From Olivibacter sp. XZL3 (GTDB taxonomy: Bacteria; Bacteroidota; Bacteroidia; Sphingobacteriales; Sphingobacteriaceae), in assembly GCF_004368405.1 (NCBI RefSeq), contig NZ_SBJH01000010.1, forward strand, positions 202,348 through 266,347: a DNA stretch of 64,000 bases, given 5' to 3'. The notes under the pieces are model-generated. The model saw only the letters and a list, made by a program, of their open reading frames with translations. It ran no database searches and was not told where the DNA came from. This document shows, one piece after another, positions 9,889 through 19,137 of the stretch (its first letter is position 1; every line of letters starts with the position of its first letter). The translations under genes were made by a program, and so were the position numbers.

Positions 9889-10725
9889 ATGAAACGTTTT
9901 ATTGCATATATAATCGTATTAATTGCAGGCCTCCCATTCATCGGATGCGATCCCATGGAAGATCGACTCGGTATAGGCGGTGCTATTACGGCCGAACAGC
10001 TTGATATCAGCGCAACACCCATCGTAATTGATGGAAAAAACACCAATAAAGTGGTGCTTGACAACAGGAGCCCGGTATTATCGTCGTGGGATTTCGGCGT
10101 AGGAACCTCTTCAAAAAAGACCGATACCGCCTTATTAGTGGTTACCGGGCAGAACGAAATTACCTTCACCGGCCGAAATCCGGACGGAACAGAGGTCGTT
10201 AAAACGCTCAACGTAAATGTCGATGAGCTATATTTTGACGTACCCTTGGAGTGGGGTTACTTAACCGGTGGCTCGGAAAAAGAATGGGTATGGGATGATA
10301 CTCAACCCGCGGTATGGGGCAATGGTGGGTATATAACAAATGCATCGCCCGCTTGGTGGACACTGCAGATCGCCGATATCGATGACCAAGCGCCCAACGA
10401 GGGGGCAGGAGCGAAGATGATTTTTTCCATCCGCGGGGCAACGTTTACCAAAGTCAAATCGGACGGTTCTACTGAAACCGGTACTTTCACCTTTGATATG
10501 ACCAAGACGATCACGCAGGATGACGGCACGGTATGGGCTAAAGGCAAGCTCACGCTCAAAGGGGCGACTGTTCTTTGCGGCAAATCACCCAATGAGGGAG
10601 GTGCCCCCGTATATGAATATGACATCCTGCTGCTTGACGACGGAAGTATGGCCCTCAGCTACCCCGAACCGGGCGCCGGCGCGGGAGGAACTGCTTGGTT
10701 TTGGATGTTTAGAGCAAGCGAATAG
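9889..10725 (+). CDS. Surface lipoprotein, probable glycan-binding protein (SGBP-like)
   Basis: About 278 residues. I chose the ATG at 9889 because it gives a clean lipoprotein signal (MKRFIAYIIVLIAGLPFIGC); an upstream in-frame start at 9835 would overlap susD and lack a signal. The early part contains a PKD/Ig-like segment (around SSWDFGVGTSS), the later part is rich in aromatic residues (EWVWDD, PAWWTLQIAD, AWFWMF), as expected for a carbohydrate-binding beta-sandwich. Its position right after susCD is the usual place for a surface glycan-binding protein. Function is inferred from context; I do not recognise a named family. Confidence 0.7.
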   Translation: MKRFIAYIIVLIAGLPFIGCDPMEDRLGIGGAITAEQLDISATPIVIDGKNTNKVVLDNRSPVLSSWDFGVGTSSKKTDTALLVVTGQNEITFTGRNPDGTEVVKTLNVNVDELYFDVPLEWGYLTGGSEKEWVWDDTQPAVWGNGGYITNASPAWWTLQIADIDDQAPNEGAGAKMIFSIRGATFTKVKSDGSTETGTFTFDMTKTITQDDGTVWAKGKLTLKGATVLCGKSPNEGGAPVYEYDILLLDDGSMALSYPEPGAGAGGTAWFWMFRASE

Positions 10726-10744
10726 CATGCACGTGTTGTGAAGC

Positions 10745-10786
10745 TTTAATAACAGGAGGCGATTTGCATTACCTCCTGTTATTAAA
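10745..10786. terminator. Bidirectional terminator hairpin
   Basis: A 15-bp inverted repeat (10745-10759 with 10772-10786; core taataacaggagg / cctcctgttatta) closes a 12-nt loop. It lies between the convergent ends of the susCD-lipoprotein operon and the araC-type gene, with A/T flanks on both sides, and should stop transcription in both directions. Confidence 0.8.
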
Positions 10787-11663
10787 CTAAAACTTTCTTC
10801 TTTAGGTAATTATCCCGAAATTCGGAAGGCGTATATTTTTTACTTTTCTTGAAAAGTCGGTTAAAGTTTGAGACATTATTAAAACCACATTCGTAGCAAA
10901 TTTCCGCCACGGTCATTCTGGATTCGATCAATAGCCGGGTGGCATGCCCCAACCGGATTTCAATGATGTAATCCGTAAGTGAGCGCCCTGTTCGCAATTT
11001 AAAGAAGCGACTAAAAGCAACCGGAGACATCCCAGTTAAATCCGCCATTTGATGCAAGCGTATATCCTTCTTATAGTTTTCATGCACATAATGTTGAACC
11101 TTCTTTATCCTACGACTGCTGTTATCAATGGTTACCTGCGCAAAGGAAGTGCTCGACAAGCGTTTGGCGGTGTCGGTAAAAGCCGATAATTCATGCAGAA
11201 TGGTGAGAAATCTTATTACCGTATAAAAGCCTTGTTCGCCATGGGCAATTGTATCTAATAAATGGTATACTTTCATAATCGCTTTCAGCGGAAAAGAAAT
11301 GCCGTTCTGCGCTTTTTCGAGCATATCTTTAATACGGTTAAATTGATTTTTCTGAAGAAAGTTACTGAAAAATAGATCTGGTGAAAATTGGATCGTAATC
11401 TCCCGTACATTCGTCAGCTCACAATTATTCTGCAGCCAGGCGTGTTCCAGGTCTTTTCCCGTGATAAGAACCAAATCGTAATTCCCTATAATTTCGATGG
11501 AGTCGCCAACAATACGTTTAATCCCCGCGGCGCGTTCTATAAAGTTAAGTTCGTATTCTTGGTGACTATGTATAGGATAAGTAAACTCACTTTTCACCCG
11601 ATCGGCTATATAAAGACAATCTTTCGGTGAAAGCGGTGTAATCTCGCGTAATATAGAAGACAT
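10782..11663 (-). CDS. AraC-family transcriptional regulator
   Basis: A 293-residue cytoplasmic regulator. The N-terminal half is a cupin-like sensing domain (HSHQEYELNFIERAAG), the last ~100 residues carry two helix-turn-helix units (LHQMADLTGMSPVAFSRFFK and VAEICYECGFNNVSNFNRLF). It is convergent with the susCD operon and is the obvious local candidate for sugar-responsive control of the symporter, epimerase and susCD genes; this is inference from position. Its stop codon lies inside the shared terminator hairpin. Confidence 0.92.
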   Translation of the reverse strand: MSSILREITPLSPKDCLYIADRVKSEFTYPIHSHQEYELNFIERAAGIKRIVGDSIEIIGNYDLVLITGKDLEHAWLQNNCELTNVREITIQFSPDLFFSNFLQKNQFNRIKDMLEKAQNGISFPLKAIMKVYHLLDTIAHGEQGFYTVIRFLTILHELSAFTDTAKRLSSTSFAQVTIDNSSRRIKKVQHYVHENYKKDIRLHQMADLTGMSPVAFSRFFKLRTGRSLTDYIIEIRLGHATRLLIESRMTVAEICYECGFNNVSNFNRLFKKSKKYTPSEFRDNYLKKKVLV

Positions 11664-11823
11664 AAGTGTAGGTTTGTTGCTAAATTAAGTATAAAGTTCC
11701 GATACAGCAACGGTTTTAAGGCAGGAAACTGAATCGCCGGTTCAGCATCGCTGTAACCTTCAAACTCGAGATAAGGTGTAAATCGGGACAAATCGTTAAC
11801 TTAGCTACATAAAACGGCTCGCT

Positions 11824-12500
11824 ATGCTATTAGGGTCACCTACTTTTTATGTTATTACGACCATTATCTGTCTGACTACCGGCTCTTGCGCTGAACGTTC
11901 AAAACACTACGAAGCAGCTCTGGCCGATACCTTAACGGCAATTTATCATAGCGATCAAGGCATACGAACCCGATTTTTCGATACGGCGGATGAATTTGGC
12001 TGGCAAGCAGATACAACGATTAAGATCGGCCAGATGATGTGGTATCAAGACTCCTTAAACCTACTTTTTGTAGACAGTCTGTTAAATGCACGGGGCTGGC
12101 TGGGCGCGGAAGTGATTGGCGAACGGGGTAACCAAACACTTTTTCTGGTTATCCAACATGCCAATAACAGTATCAGAGCGCGTTATCTACCGCTTATGCG
12201 CGAGGCAGTAACAGAAGGGAAGGCTCAAATGAGTGATTTAGCGCTCCTGGAAGATCGCGTCGCTTTAGCCAAGGTAGAAAGCAAATCTATGGAAGTCAGA
12301 TCGAATCCGATGGAAAGGGGCACACTTTTGTCGCTCCTATGATAGCCCCCGACCAAGTGGATCAACGGCGGAAGGCCGCGGGACTAAACTCCATGAGCGA
12401 AAACCTTAAACGCTTTAATATGGAGTGGGACGTCGAAACCTATAAACGAATGTTGCCTCAATATGAAAGCTGGATGCAGAATATGAGACAAATCGACTAA
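11824..12500 (+). pseudogene. DUF6624-family lipoprotein, frameshifted
   Basis: The first frame gives a lipoprotein-like start (ICLTTGSC) and the DUF6624 pattern (GWLGAEVIG, TLFLVIQHAN, RYLPLMREAV, LALLEDRVAL). That frame ends at 12342 with an unrelated tail. Just after VALA (12270/12271) the family sequence resumes in another frame: GRKQIYGSQIESDGKG, then APDQVDQRRKAAGL to a stop at 12500. Adding one base at 12270/12271 (for example gcc-caa) gives one continuous ~225-residue protein. It is therefore a single-base deletion, either real decay or a read error. DUF6624 function is unknown. Confidence 0.85.
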
Positions 12501-12698
12501 AACTTGACACGACTATGCTAAATCGGATTAGCTAGGAGCATTAATTTTACCCGCAGCATATATTAACTCATTGTAACACCAATTATCGAATGAAACCTGC
12601 ATACATTGCCATAAACAAAATGATAAAAATAATTTATGCAAGCTTCATCGCCATTAAAACCGCCGAAGGCAGCATGAATGCCTTAAAAGTAAAAAAGT

Positions 12699-15212
12699 AT
12701 GAATAAACAATTTATTCTGATGAAAAAATTCAAAAAACTGAAGGTTTGGGGCTTGCTGGCTTGTTTTTTTACCATAGGCCAAGCCCAAGCGCAGGATAGA
12801 AAAGCCCCCGCTTACCCACTTATTACACACAATCCGAATTTTAGTATCTGGTCGACTACCGATCAGCTGAACGCTTCTACCACCAAACACTGGACAGAAG
12901 CCGACCATTCCCTGTTAGGGTTGATCAACGTAGATGGTACGATCTATCGTTTTCTGGGCAAAGAAGAACCTCGCTACGAAACCGTCCTTAACACATCCGA
13001 CGAAGAAACCTATACCGTACAGTATACGGAAACCGAGCCGGAAGGCGAGTGGACTTCCCCCGGTTATGCTGCAAGCAACTGGGAATCAGGTTCAGCACCT
13101 ATTGGTGATGACGAAAAGAACGTAAAGACCCTTTGGAAATCAAATGATATCTGGGTAAGGCGTACTTTCCAGATCAGCAATCCGGCTAACATCGACGAGC
13201 TTTTATTAAAATTGAACCACGACGATAATGTTCAGGTGTTCTTAAATGGCAAACAGGTGTACGAGAAAACCGGGTGGACTAACAACTTTCAATATTTGCC
13301 TATTAACAAAGCGGATTTGAAGAAAGGCGAAAACCTGATCGCTATTCACCTGGCAAATACCGCCGGAGGCCGCTTCCTGGATTTTGGTTTAGTAGATAAA
13401 CGCAAAGAAACCGGTCCGAAAATTCAAACGGCCCTGCAAAAAAAGGTAGAGGTTACGGCCACACAAACAATATACAAGTTTGAAGCCGGCAAGGTAAATT
13501 TGAAGCTGACTTTTACCTCGCCACTGTTATTGGACGATCTCAGTTTGTTGTCGCGGCCCGTATCTTACATCACGTACAGTGTAAGCGCCAATGATGATAA
13601 AGATCACGCGGTGAAAGTATTCTTGGGCGCATCGTCAAACATTGCGGTCTATCGGCCCTCGCAGGAGGTGACCGCCCAAAAGTATACGACCGATCAATTA
13701 TCCATCCTCAAAACCGGTACCGTTGAGCAGCCTATTCTGCAAAAAGCCGCCGATGACATGCGTATCGACTGGGGATACTTCTACGTCGCTGCGCCAAAAG
13801 AGAATGGTGTAGAACAGTTTATAAGTCCGGCCACAGCGGCTGTTGACGCCTTCAGAAAAGGCACTGCCTCTTCTATCACGTCGAAAGGCAAATCACTATC
13901 GTTGAATACCGTGATCCCTTTTGGTAAGGTTGGTAAGACCGAAGTAGCGCGTTTTATGGAGCTGGGCTATGATGAGATCTATGCGATCCAATATTTTGAA
14001 AACAATCTCAGACCCTGGTGGAACAACTCGGGCAAGGAAACCATCGAGAAGCAACTCGATGATGCCGCAGCTGATTACCAATCTGTTATGAGTAAATGTG
14101 CCGCATTTGACAAAGAGGTGTATGCCGAAGCTCTTAAATCGGGCGGTAAAGACTATGCACATCTGTGCGTGCTGGCCTATCGTCAAAGCATTGCTGCACA
14201 CACCTTGGTTCAGAGTCCGCAAGGCGAACTCTTATGGCTGTCTAAAGAGAATAACAGTGGCGGATTCATTAATACCGTGGACGTAACGTATCCATCAGCG
14301 CCCTTATATCTGATCTATAATCCCGAGCTACTACAAGGCATGTTAAACGGTATTTTCTACTTCAGCGAAAGCGGTAAATACCCCCATCCATGGGCCGCAC
14401 ATGACTTAGGTACCTATCCATTGGCCAACGGCCAAACCTATGGTGAGCCCATGCCGGTAGAAGAGTCGGGCAACATGATCATTTTAACGGCGGCCATCAC
14501 GAAAGTACAGAACAATGGCAATTATGCTAAAAAGCACTGGGAAACCCTTTCCAAATGGGTCGATTACCTCACGAAAGAAGGCTTTGATCCTAAAACCCAG
14601 TTATGTACCGACGATTTTGCCGGTCACCTCGCCCGCAACGCCAATTTATCGGTAAAAGCCATTGTAGGCATTGCCTGCTACGCACAAATAGCCGAGATCT
14701 TGGGAGAAACAGAAACCGCTAAGAAATACCGTGCCATTGCCGAGAATATGGTGCCAAAATGGATGGAGATGGCCAATGCCGGCGACCATTATGCGCTCAC
14801 GTTCGACGATAAAAACACCTGGAGCCAGAAATACAATTTGGTTTGGGATAAGGTATTAGGGCTCGACCTGTTTCCGCAAAAAGTATACGATACCGAAACG
14901 AAGTATTACCTCACCAAGCAAAACAAATTCGGCATCCCATTGGATAGCAGAAAAGCCTATACAAAGAACGACTGGATTTTGTGGACAGCAAGCTTTGCAC
15001 CTAGTCGGGAGGAATTCGAAGCGTTAGTGAAACCCGTTTACCAACATGCAATTGAGACTGCATCGCGTGTTCCCTTGAACGACTTTTATGATACAAATAC
15101 CGGTATCCGCGAGAATTTCAAAGCGCGCAGCGTAGTAGGTGGTTTCTACATGAAACTCTTAGCCGATAAGCTCCACGGCAAATCATCCTTCGAAGTAGTG
15201 GAGAAGCGATAA
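12699..15212 (+). CDS. Exported DUF4965/DUF5127/DUF1793 protein (glutaminase A-like)
   Basis: An 837-residue exported protein with a signal peptide ending near AQAQ. Domain order resembles Bacteroidota 'glutaminase' proteins: DUF4964 (LITHNPNFSIWSTTDQLN), an inserted jelly-roll segment like a GH2 sugar-binding domain (SNDIWVRRTFQIS, about residues 145-235), DUF5127, DUF4965 and a C-terminal (alpha/alpha)6-type DUF1793 region (HPWAAHDLGTYP, EESGNMIILTAA, DDFAGHLARNANLSVKAI). Despite the name, the fold is glycoside-hydrolase-like and the substrate is uncertain. A second Met at 12720 is an alternative start. A strong terminator follows. Confidence 0.85.
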   Translation: MNKQFILMKKFKKLKVWGLLACFFTIGQAQAQDRKAPAYPLITHNPNFSIWSTTDQLNASTTKHWTEADHSLLGLINVDGTIYRFLGKEEPRYETVLNTSDEETYTVQYTETEPEGEWTSPGYAASNWESGSAPIGDDEKNVKTLWKSNDIWVRRTFQISNPANIDELLLKLNHDDNVQVFLNGKQVYEKTGWTNNFQYLPINKADLKKGENLIAIHLANTAGGRFLDFGLVDKRKETGPKIQTALQKKVEVTATQTIYKFEAGKVNLKLTFTSPLLLDDLSLLSRPVSYITYSVSANDDKDHAVKVFLGASSNIAVYRPSQEVTAQKYTTDQLSILKTGTVEQPILQKAADDMRIDWGYFYVAAPKENGVEQFISPATAAVDAFRKGTASSITSKGKSLSLNTVIPFGKVGKTEVARFMELGYDEIYAIQYFENNLRPWWNNSGKETIEKQLDDAAADYQSVMSKCAAFDKEVYAEALKSGGKDYAHLCVLAYRQSIAAHTLVQSPQGELLWLSKENNSGGFINTVDVTYPSAPLYLIYNPELLQGMLNGIFYFSESGKYPHPWAAHDLGTYPLANGQTYGEPMPVEESGNMIILTAAITKVQNNGNYAKKHWETLSKWVDYLTKEGFDPKTQLCTDDFAGHLARNANLSVKAIVGIACYAQIAEILGETETAKKYRAIAENMVPKWMEMANAGDHYALTFDDKNTWSQKYNLVWDKVLGLDLFPQKVYDTETKYYLTKQNKFGIPLDSRKAYTKNDWILWTASFAPSREEFEALVKPVYQHAIETASRVPLNDFYDTNTGIRENFKARSVVGGFYMKLLADKLHGKSSFEVVEKR

Positions 15213-15231
15213 AAAGGTGATAACAATAGGG

Positions 15232-15267
15232 TAAAAGTAAAGGCTTAATTCCGTGCCTTTACTTTTA
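15232..15267. terminator. Bidirectional terminator hairpin
   Basis: A perfect 13-bp inverted repeat (15232-15244 with 15255-15267; arm taaaagtaaaggc) around a 10-nt loop, with T-rich DNA on the + side and A-rich on the other. It lies between the convergent DUF4965 and Cys-rich protein genes. Confidence 0.8.
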
Positions 15268-15276
15268 TCTTTAAGC

Positions 15277-15603
15277 TTACATCGCCCTGCATTCAGCGGC
15301 ACATTGTTTACACATATCCGCGCATTCTTTGCAGTGCTCGGTATCGTGCTTAGCGCATTCGTTGCTGCATTCTTCACATATATCCGCGCAAATACGGCAT
15401 ATATCTTTTGCTTTATCGCTGCCCAAGCTCATAAGTTGGGCTGCGGCGTAACAGATAGCTGCACATTGCATGTCCAGTTCAATACATCGTGCCATCATTT
15501 TAATATGCTCTTCCTTGGTGCAGGAAGACGCACAATGATTACAGATTGCAGCACACCTGAGGCACGCTTCAATACATTTCTGATACTCATGGTAACCGTT
15601 CAT
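15277..15603 (-). CDS. Four-helix-bundle copper-storage-like protein (DUF326/Csp)
   Basis: A 108-residue protein with 19 cysteines spaced as CxxC and CxxxC along predicted helices (C10, 14, 17, 21, 24, 28, 40, 47, 51, 69, 72, 76, 79, 83, 91, 94, 98, 101, 105). This matches Csp/YhjQ proteins, four-helix bundles lined by Cys thiolates that bind many Cu(I) ions. There is no Tat or Sec signal, so it is the cytosolic (Csp3) type. It stands alone; no copper regulator is adjacent. Confidence 0.9.
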   Translation of the reverse strand: MNGYHEYQKCIEACLRCAAICNHCASSCTKEEHIKMMARCIELDMQCAAICYAAAQLMSLGSDKAKDICRICADICEECSNECAKHDTEHCKECADMCKQCAAECRAM

Positions 15604-15825
15604 AATTAGCTGTTTTGAAGGTTAGAAATGAAAATTAGTGTTAATTCAGCCGCTTTTTGCAGTAATAAACGGCATTGTTTTTTTATACGTTACAACTTCC
15701 GAGTGACGTTATTTTGTTATTTTCTGGGTTTAACAGCGTGGTTCTAAATCTGTTTAGAATTTTTGCAAATTGGTTAATTGCTGACAGGTAAAAAATACAT
15801 GTTTAACCATGTTTAACCGCAAACG

Positions 15826-16218
15826 CTAAACAGCACGGTATTTAGCTAATAACTCCTTTACAATGGGGATGTCCGCATCAGCCCAGTCGTATTGGAGCAA
15901 ATCATCAATCGCTACCCAAATGGCTTGCGCATGTTCTGTCGGCCGAAGATCACCTCCTATAAAAAGACAAACAAAAGGGTACAAGGTGAGGGTGCCGTCC
16001 GGATAGCTATGTGTCACGGGTGTATAGGCTTCCAGTACCCTTATATCAATCAGCAATTCCTCCTTAATTTCCCGCACAATACAATGTGCTAAAGATTCTC
16101 CCGACTCCACCTTCCCACCGGGAAATTCCCACTTCAGCGGCAGGCGCATCTTTTCTGAACGTTGGCAGATCAAGACCTGATTGTTTTTTATAATGATGGC
16201 ACAGGTAACATGTAACAT
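15826..16218 (-). CDS. MutT-like Nudix hydrolase
   Basis: A 130-residue protein with a clear Nudix box, GGKVESGESLAHCIVREIKE then EL. The length and the HVTCAIIIKNNQVLICQR start fit (deoxy)nucleoside triphosphate pyrophosphohydrolases that clean oxidised nucleotides (8-oxo-dGTP diphosphatase type). Substrate is inferred from family only. It is a single gene. Confidence 0.88.
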   Translation of the reverse strand: MLHVTCAIIIKNNQVLICQRSEKMRLPLKWEFPGGKVESGESLAHCIVREIKEELLIDIRVLEAYTPVTHSYPDGTLTLYPFVCLFIGGDLRPTEHAQAIWVAIDDLLQYDWADADIPIVKELLAKYRAV

Positions 16219-16390
16219 AGCGATGAGCGAATATAAGACTAATTAGGGTAAATAATACATGGTGTACATGGATATGCACGTACTTTCATTCCGAAGCGAG
16301 CTAAATAAATGCATTTATTTAAATTAGGTAGCCGTTTTTCTTACTTCATTTCCTAAATTGCGCGCCGAGAAAAAAGACAATTTACATTTT

Positions 16391-17530
16391 ATGCAAAAAA
16401 TCTCTTCTGCTGCGTTTGCAGACACTAAACCGCATTATGTTCTTCTTGACGGATTGAGAGGCGTGGCGGCTCTGATGGTGATTTGGTATCATATATTCGA
16501 AGGCTTTGCCACGAGCCCCATAGACCAAGGATTCAATCACGGATATTTGGCGGTCGATTTCTTCTTTATTCTCTCGGGCTTCGTTATAGGCTACGCTTAT
16601 GACGACCGTTGGAAAACGATGACGACCAAAGACTTTTTTAAACGCAGACTAATCCGATTACATCCCATGGTGGTTATGGGCGCCGTTTTGGGTGCCGTTA
16701 CCTTTTATATACAAGGTTGTGAAAAATGGGATGGATCTAAAGTTTCCTTATCCATGTTGATGGTGGCTTTGCTCATCAATCTTTTCTTGATTCCCGCTGC
16801 ACCTGGCTCCGGCGCTGAAGTCCGCGGAAATGGCGAGATGTATCCGCTGAATGGCCCCAGTTGGTCCCTATTCTTCGAATACATTGGAAACATTCTTTAT
16901 GCTTTGTTTATTCGTCGACTGTCTACAAAAGCACTGATGGTGTTGGTTCTGGTAGCAGGAATCGGATTGGCTTCTTTCGCTATATTCAATTTTTCCGATT
17001 ATGGCCATTTAGGGGTAGGCTGGACACTGGCAGATCATAACCTAATCGGTGGTTTTCTGCGTTTGTTGTTTTCATTTTCGGTCGGAATATTAATGTCGCG
17101 CACCTTTAAACCAGTTCGGGTCAGAGGCGCTTTTTGGATATGTAGTTTATCCATTGTTGTTTTGCTTTCTATACCCCATATTGGCGGAGAGGAAGCTCTC
17201 TGGATGAACGGTATCTATGATTCGCTATGTACCATTGTTATTTTTCCCATACTTGTCTATCTCGGCGCTTCGGGAAGTACTTCCGACAAAAAGCCTTCTA
17301 AAATCTGCAAATTCTTAGGGGATATCTCTTATCCGCTGTACATGGTACATTACCCTTTTATGTACTTGTTTTACGCCTGGTTATGGAGCGAAGAACTCAC
17401 ATTCTCCCAAACATGGCCAATAACCTTGGTTCTGTTTTTCGGAAATATATTGTTAGCCTACCTCTGCCTCAAATTATATGATGAGCCGCTAAGAAAATGG
17501 CTGAGTAAGCTTTTTTTGATGAAGAGGTAG
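16391..17530 (+). CDS. Acyltransferase 3 (OafA/YrhL family) membrane protein
   Basis: About 379 residues with ten or so membrane segments. I place the start at the ATG 16391 (MQKISSAAFADTK) instead of the upstream TTG at 16358. The family motif is clear: LDGLRGVAALMVIWYH near the N-terminus, AVDFFFILSGFVIGYAY, and DISYPLYMVHYPFMY near the end. These enzymes O-acetylate or otherwise acylate surface glycans. The acceptor is unknown; no glycan biosynthesis genes are beside it. Confidence 0.9.
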   Translation: MQKISSAAFADTKPHYVLLDGLRGVAALMVIWYHIFEGFATSPIDQGFNHGYLAVDFFFILSGFVIGYAYDDRWKTMTTKDFFKRRLIRLHPMVVMGAVLGAVTFYIQGCEKWDGSKVSLSMLMVALLINLFLIPAAPGSGAEVRGNGEMYPLNGPSWSLFFEYIGNILYALFIRRLSTKALMVLVLVAGIGLASFAIFNFSDYGHLGVGWTLADHNLIGGFLRLLFSFSVGILMSRTFKPVRVRGAFWICSLSIVVLLSIPHIGGEEALWMNGIYDSLCTIVIFPILVYLGASGSTSDKKPSKICKFLGDISYPLYMVHYPFMYLFYAWLWSEELTFSQTWPITLVLFFGNILLAYLCLKLYDEPLRKWLSKLFLMKR

Positions 17531-17600
17531 GAATTGTTTTGGTACAGGGATTGTAAATGGGCCTTGTGCTAAGTTTGTTTTAGGCAAATTATGAAGTCAA

Positions 17601-17852
17601 ATGGGAACGATTGAAGAATTAAAGACAGTAAGTAATTCTGTTGTCAGAAGATTGAGAAGACAAAAGCTTGAAAAAGGAAAGCCTTTTTTAATTTGGTCTA
17701 ACAAATTGCCAAAAAACCAAAGCTATTTGGAATACCCTGATAACTCTATTAAAATTGTGATGGTTTCGCCAGACTTAAAGTCTTCTACGGTCGTTCGCGA
17801 GCTGACAAAGCTACAAGAACAAGCCATCCGTAACGAATTAGACTTGTTTTAG
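17601..17852 (+). CDS. Small protein upstream of zeta-toxin-like gene, candidate antitoxin
   Basis: An 83-residue, basic N-terminal, helix-rich protein (MGTIEELKTVSNSVVRRLRR ... VVRELTKLQEQAIRNELDLF). Its stop codon overlaps by one base the GTG start of a P-loop gene resembling zeta toxins, the tight coupling typical of toxin-antitoxin pairs. Antitoxin role is inferred only from this arrangement and size; I do not recognise the family. The frame is intact whereas the partner is broken. Confidence 0.55.
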   Translation: MGTIEELKTVSNSVVRRLRRQKLEKGKPFLIWSNKLPKNQSYLEYPDNSIKIVMVSPDLKSSTVVRELTKLQEQAIRNELDLF

Positions 17853-18477
17853 TGCCGAGTCTGTACATTATCACTGGCTCAAATGGAGCGGGAAAATCTA
17901 CAGTAGGGCCTGAATATCTTCCCGTAGCTATCCATAAGATTATCCTGTTTTTGATGGGGACTTGCTCTACACCAAAAGATTAAAAGAGTTAATCCTGCTA
18001 TTGTAAAATCTACTAAATATGCGCGACATGAGGCGTTAGACTATGTTGTAGATCTATTTGAACACCAAACTTCGGCAGCATTGGCCAATAATTATCATTT
18101 TGTTTACGAAGGCATTTTACCAATAACGAAACTTGGAATAAACCTAAACATTTTAAAGCAGCTGGATACAAAATACATCTTCTCTTTTTTGACTTGGATA
18201 ATCCAGAACTTTCGCAATTTAGGGTTACGGAAAGGTGACGGAAGGCGGGCATTATGTTGATCCTGATACACTGCGTAATAATTTCTTTGGAAACCTGGAA
18301 AAATTAAACACTTACCACAAGCTGGTTGATGATATGACAATTGTTGATACCTCTCAAATTAATAATAAGATTTTATTCAGAAGTGTTGATCAGCGAGTAG
18401 AATTTGCTGCACCACGTCACGAACTACCGGAGTGGTTTACTCAATATCTTCTAGATATAGTGGCGTTAATTCCTTAA
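17852..18477 (+). pseudogene. Zeta-toxin-like P-loop kinase, four frameshifts
   Basis: The gene begins GTG at 17852: LYIITGSNGAGKSTVGPEYL, a Walker A motif as in zeta toxins (UDP-sugar kinases). The protein can be followed through four frame changes near 17945, 17988, 18130 and 18235: VFDGDLLYTKRLKE, then VNPAIVKSTKYARHEALDYV, then TWNKPKHFKAAGYKIHLLFF, then VTEGGHYVDPDTLRNNFF to the stop at 18477. Each break is repaired by adding one base. As given it cannot make toxin. Start codon, order and coupling to the small upstream gene suggest a former TA module. Confidence 0.8.
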
Positions 18478-18538
18478 TGAAGTGTGTTGGACGTTTTAGG
18501 AAGTGAATGTTTTCACCGCCGGGCCGTAAACCGAACTT

Positions 18539-19137
18539 TTATCTCTCTTGACTATATTGGTTATATAAGTGTACATACTTGGTGATGGTTTCTTCATTAA
18601 AAGAGCCGTCGTTATTGATACGGGCTATTAAATCAGTGGCTTCAGGCATCAGGCTAATCAATGTCGAACGTTTTTTTTAATTCTGATCAACGGGCCACCA
18701 TCTTTCCGTACATATAAAAGATTTGATTTTCCACCATAACCACCAACCATTCTAGTAGGGCCGAATCCGCCTGTAAGAAACATTGCGTCTCCGGAATTTT
18801 GCTCATAGACAAATAAGTCTATTCGTCCTCGTTCTTTTAACCGGAGGAAAGTAGGTTGGTCCCCTGTTTTTATGATTACAGGAATGTTTGCTGCTTGTCT
18901 TTTATTTACATAGTAGCATTTAAGGTCGTGTACAGTATAAGTTTTAAACGATGTATCACCTGTTTGTTGGAACCGGATGCGTCGTTCCTTCTCGGATTTA
19001 ACTCGCCCTTTTAAAGTGTCTCCCTGTGAGGTTACAATGTAATCGTCAGTTCTTGAAGGTTTTTGACCATAGACTAGTGGTGCCCAGCTTAGGCTTAATA
19101 CAGCTAGAAAAAGATAGAGTAGCAAGTTAAACTGCAT
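18539..19137 (-). pseudogene. Exported protein of unknown function, frameshift at A8 tract
   Basis: The frame from 19137 gives a signal peptide (LFLAVLSLSWAPLVYG) and an exported domain with SQGDTLKGRVKSEKERRI, and stops at 18658 after GGPLIRIKKNVRH. The break lies at a run of eight A (18671-18678). With one more A the frame reads KKKRSTLISLMPEATDLIAR and NNDGSFNEETITKYVHLY to a stop at 18539, a sensible helical C-terminus of ~40 residues. The gene is either decayed, misread at the homopolymer, or uses slippage. Family unknown, similar in style to periplasmic DUF4369-like proteins. Confidence 0.7.
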
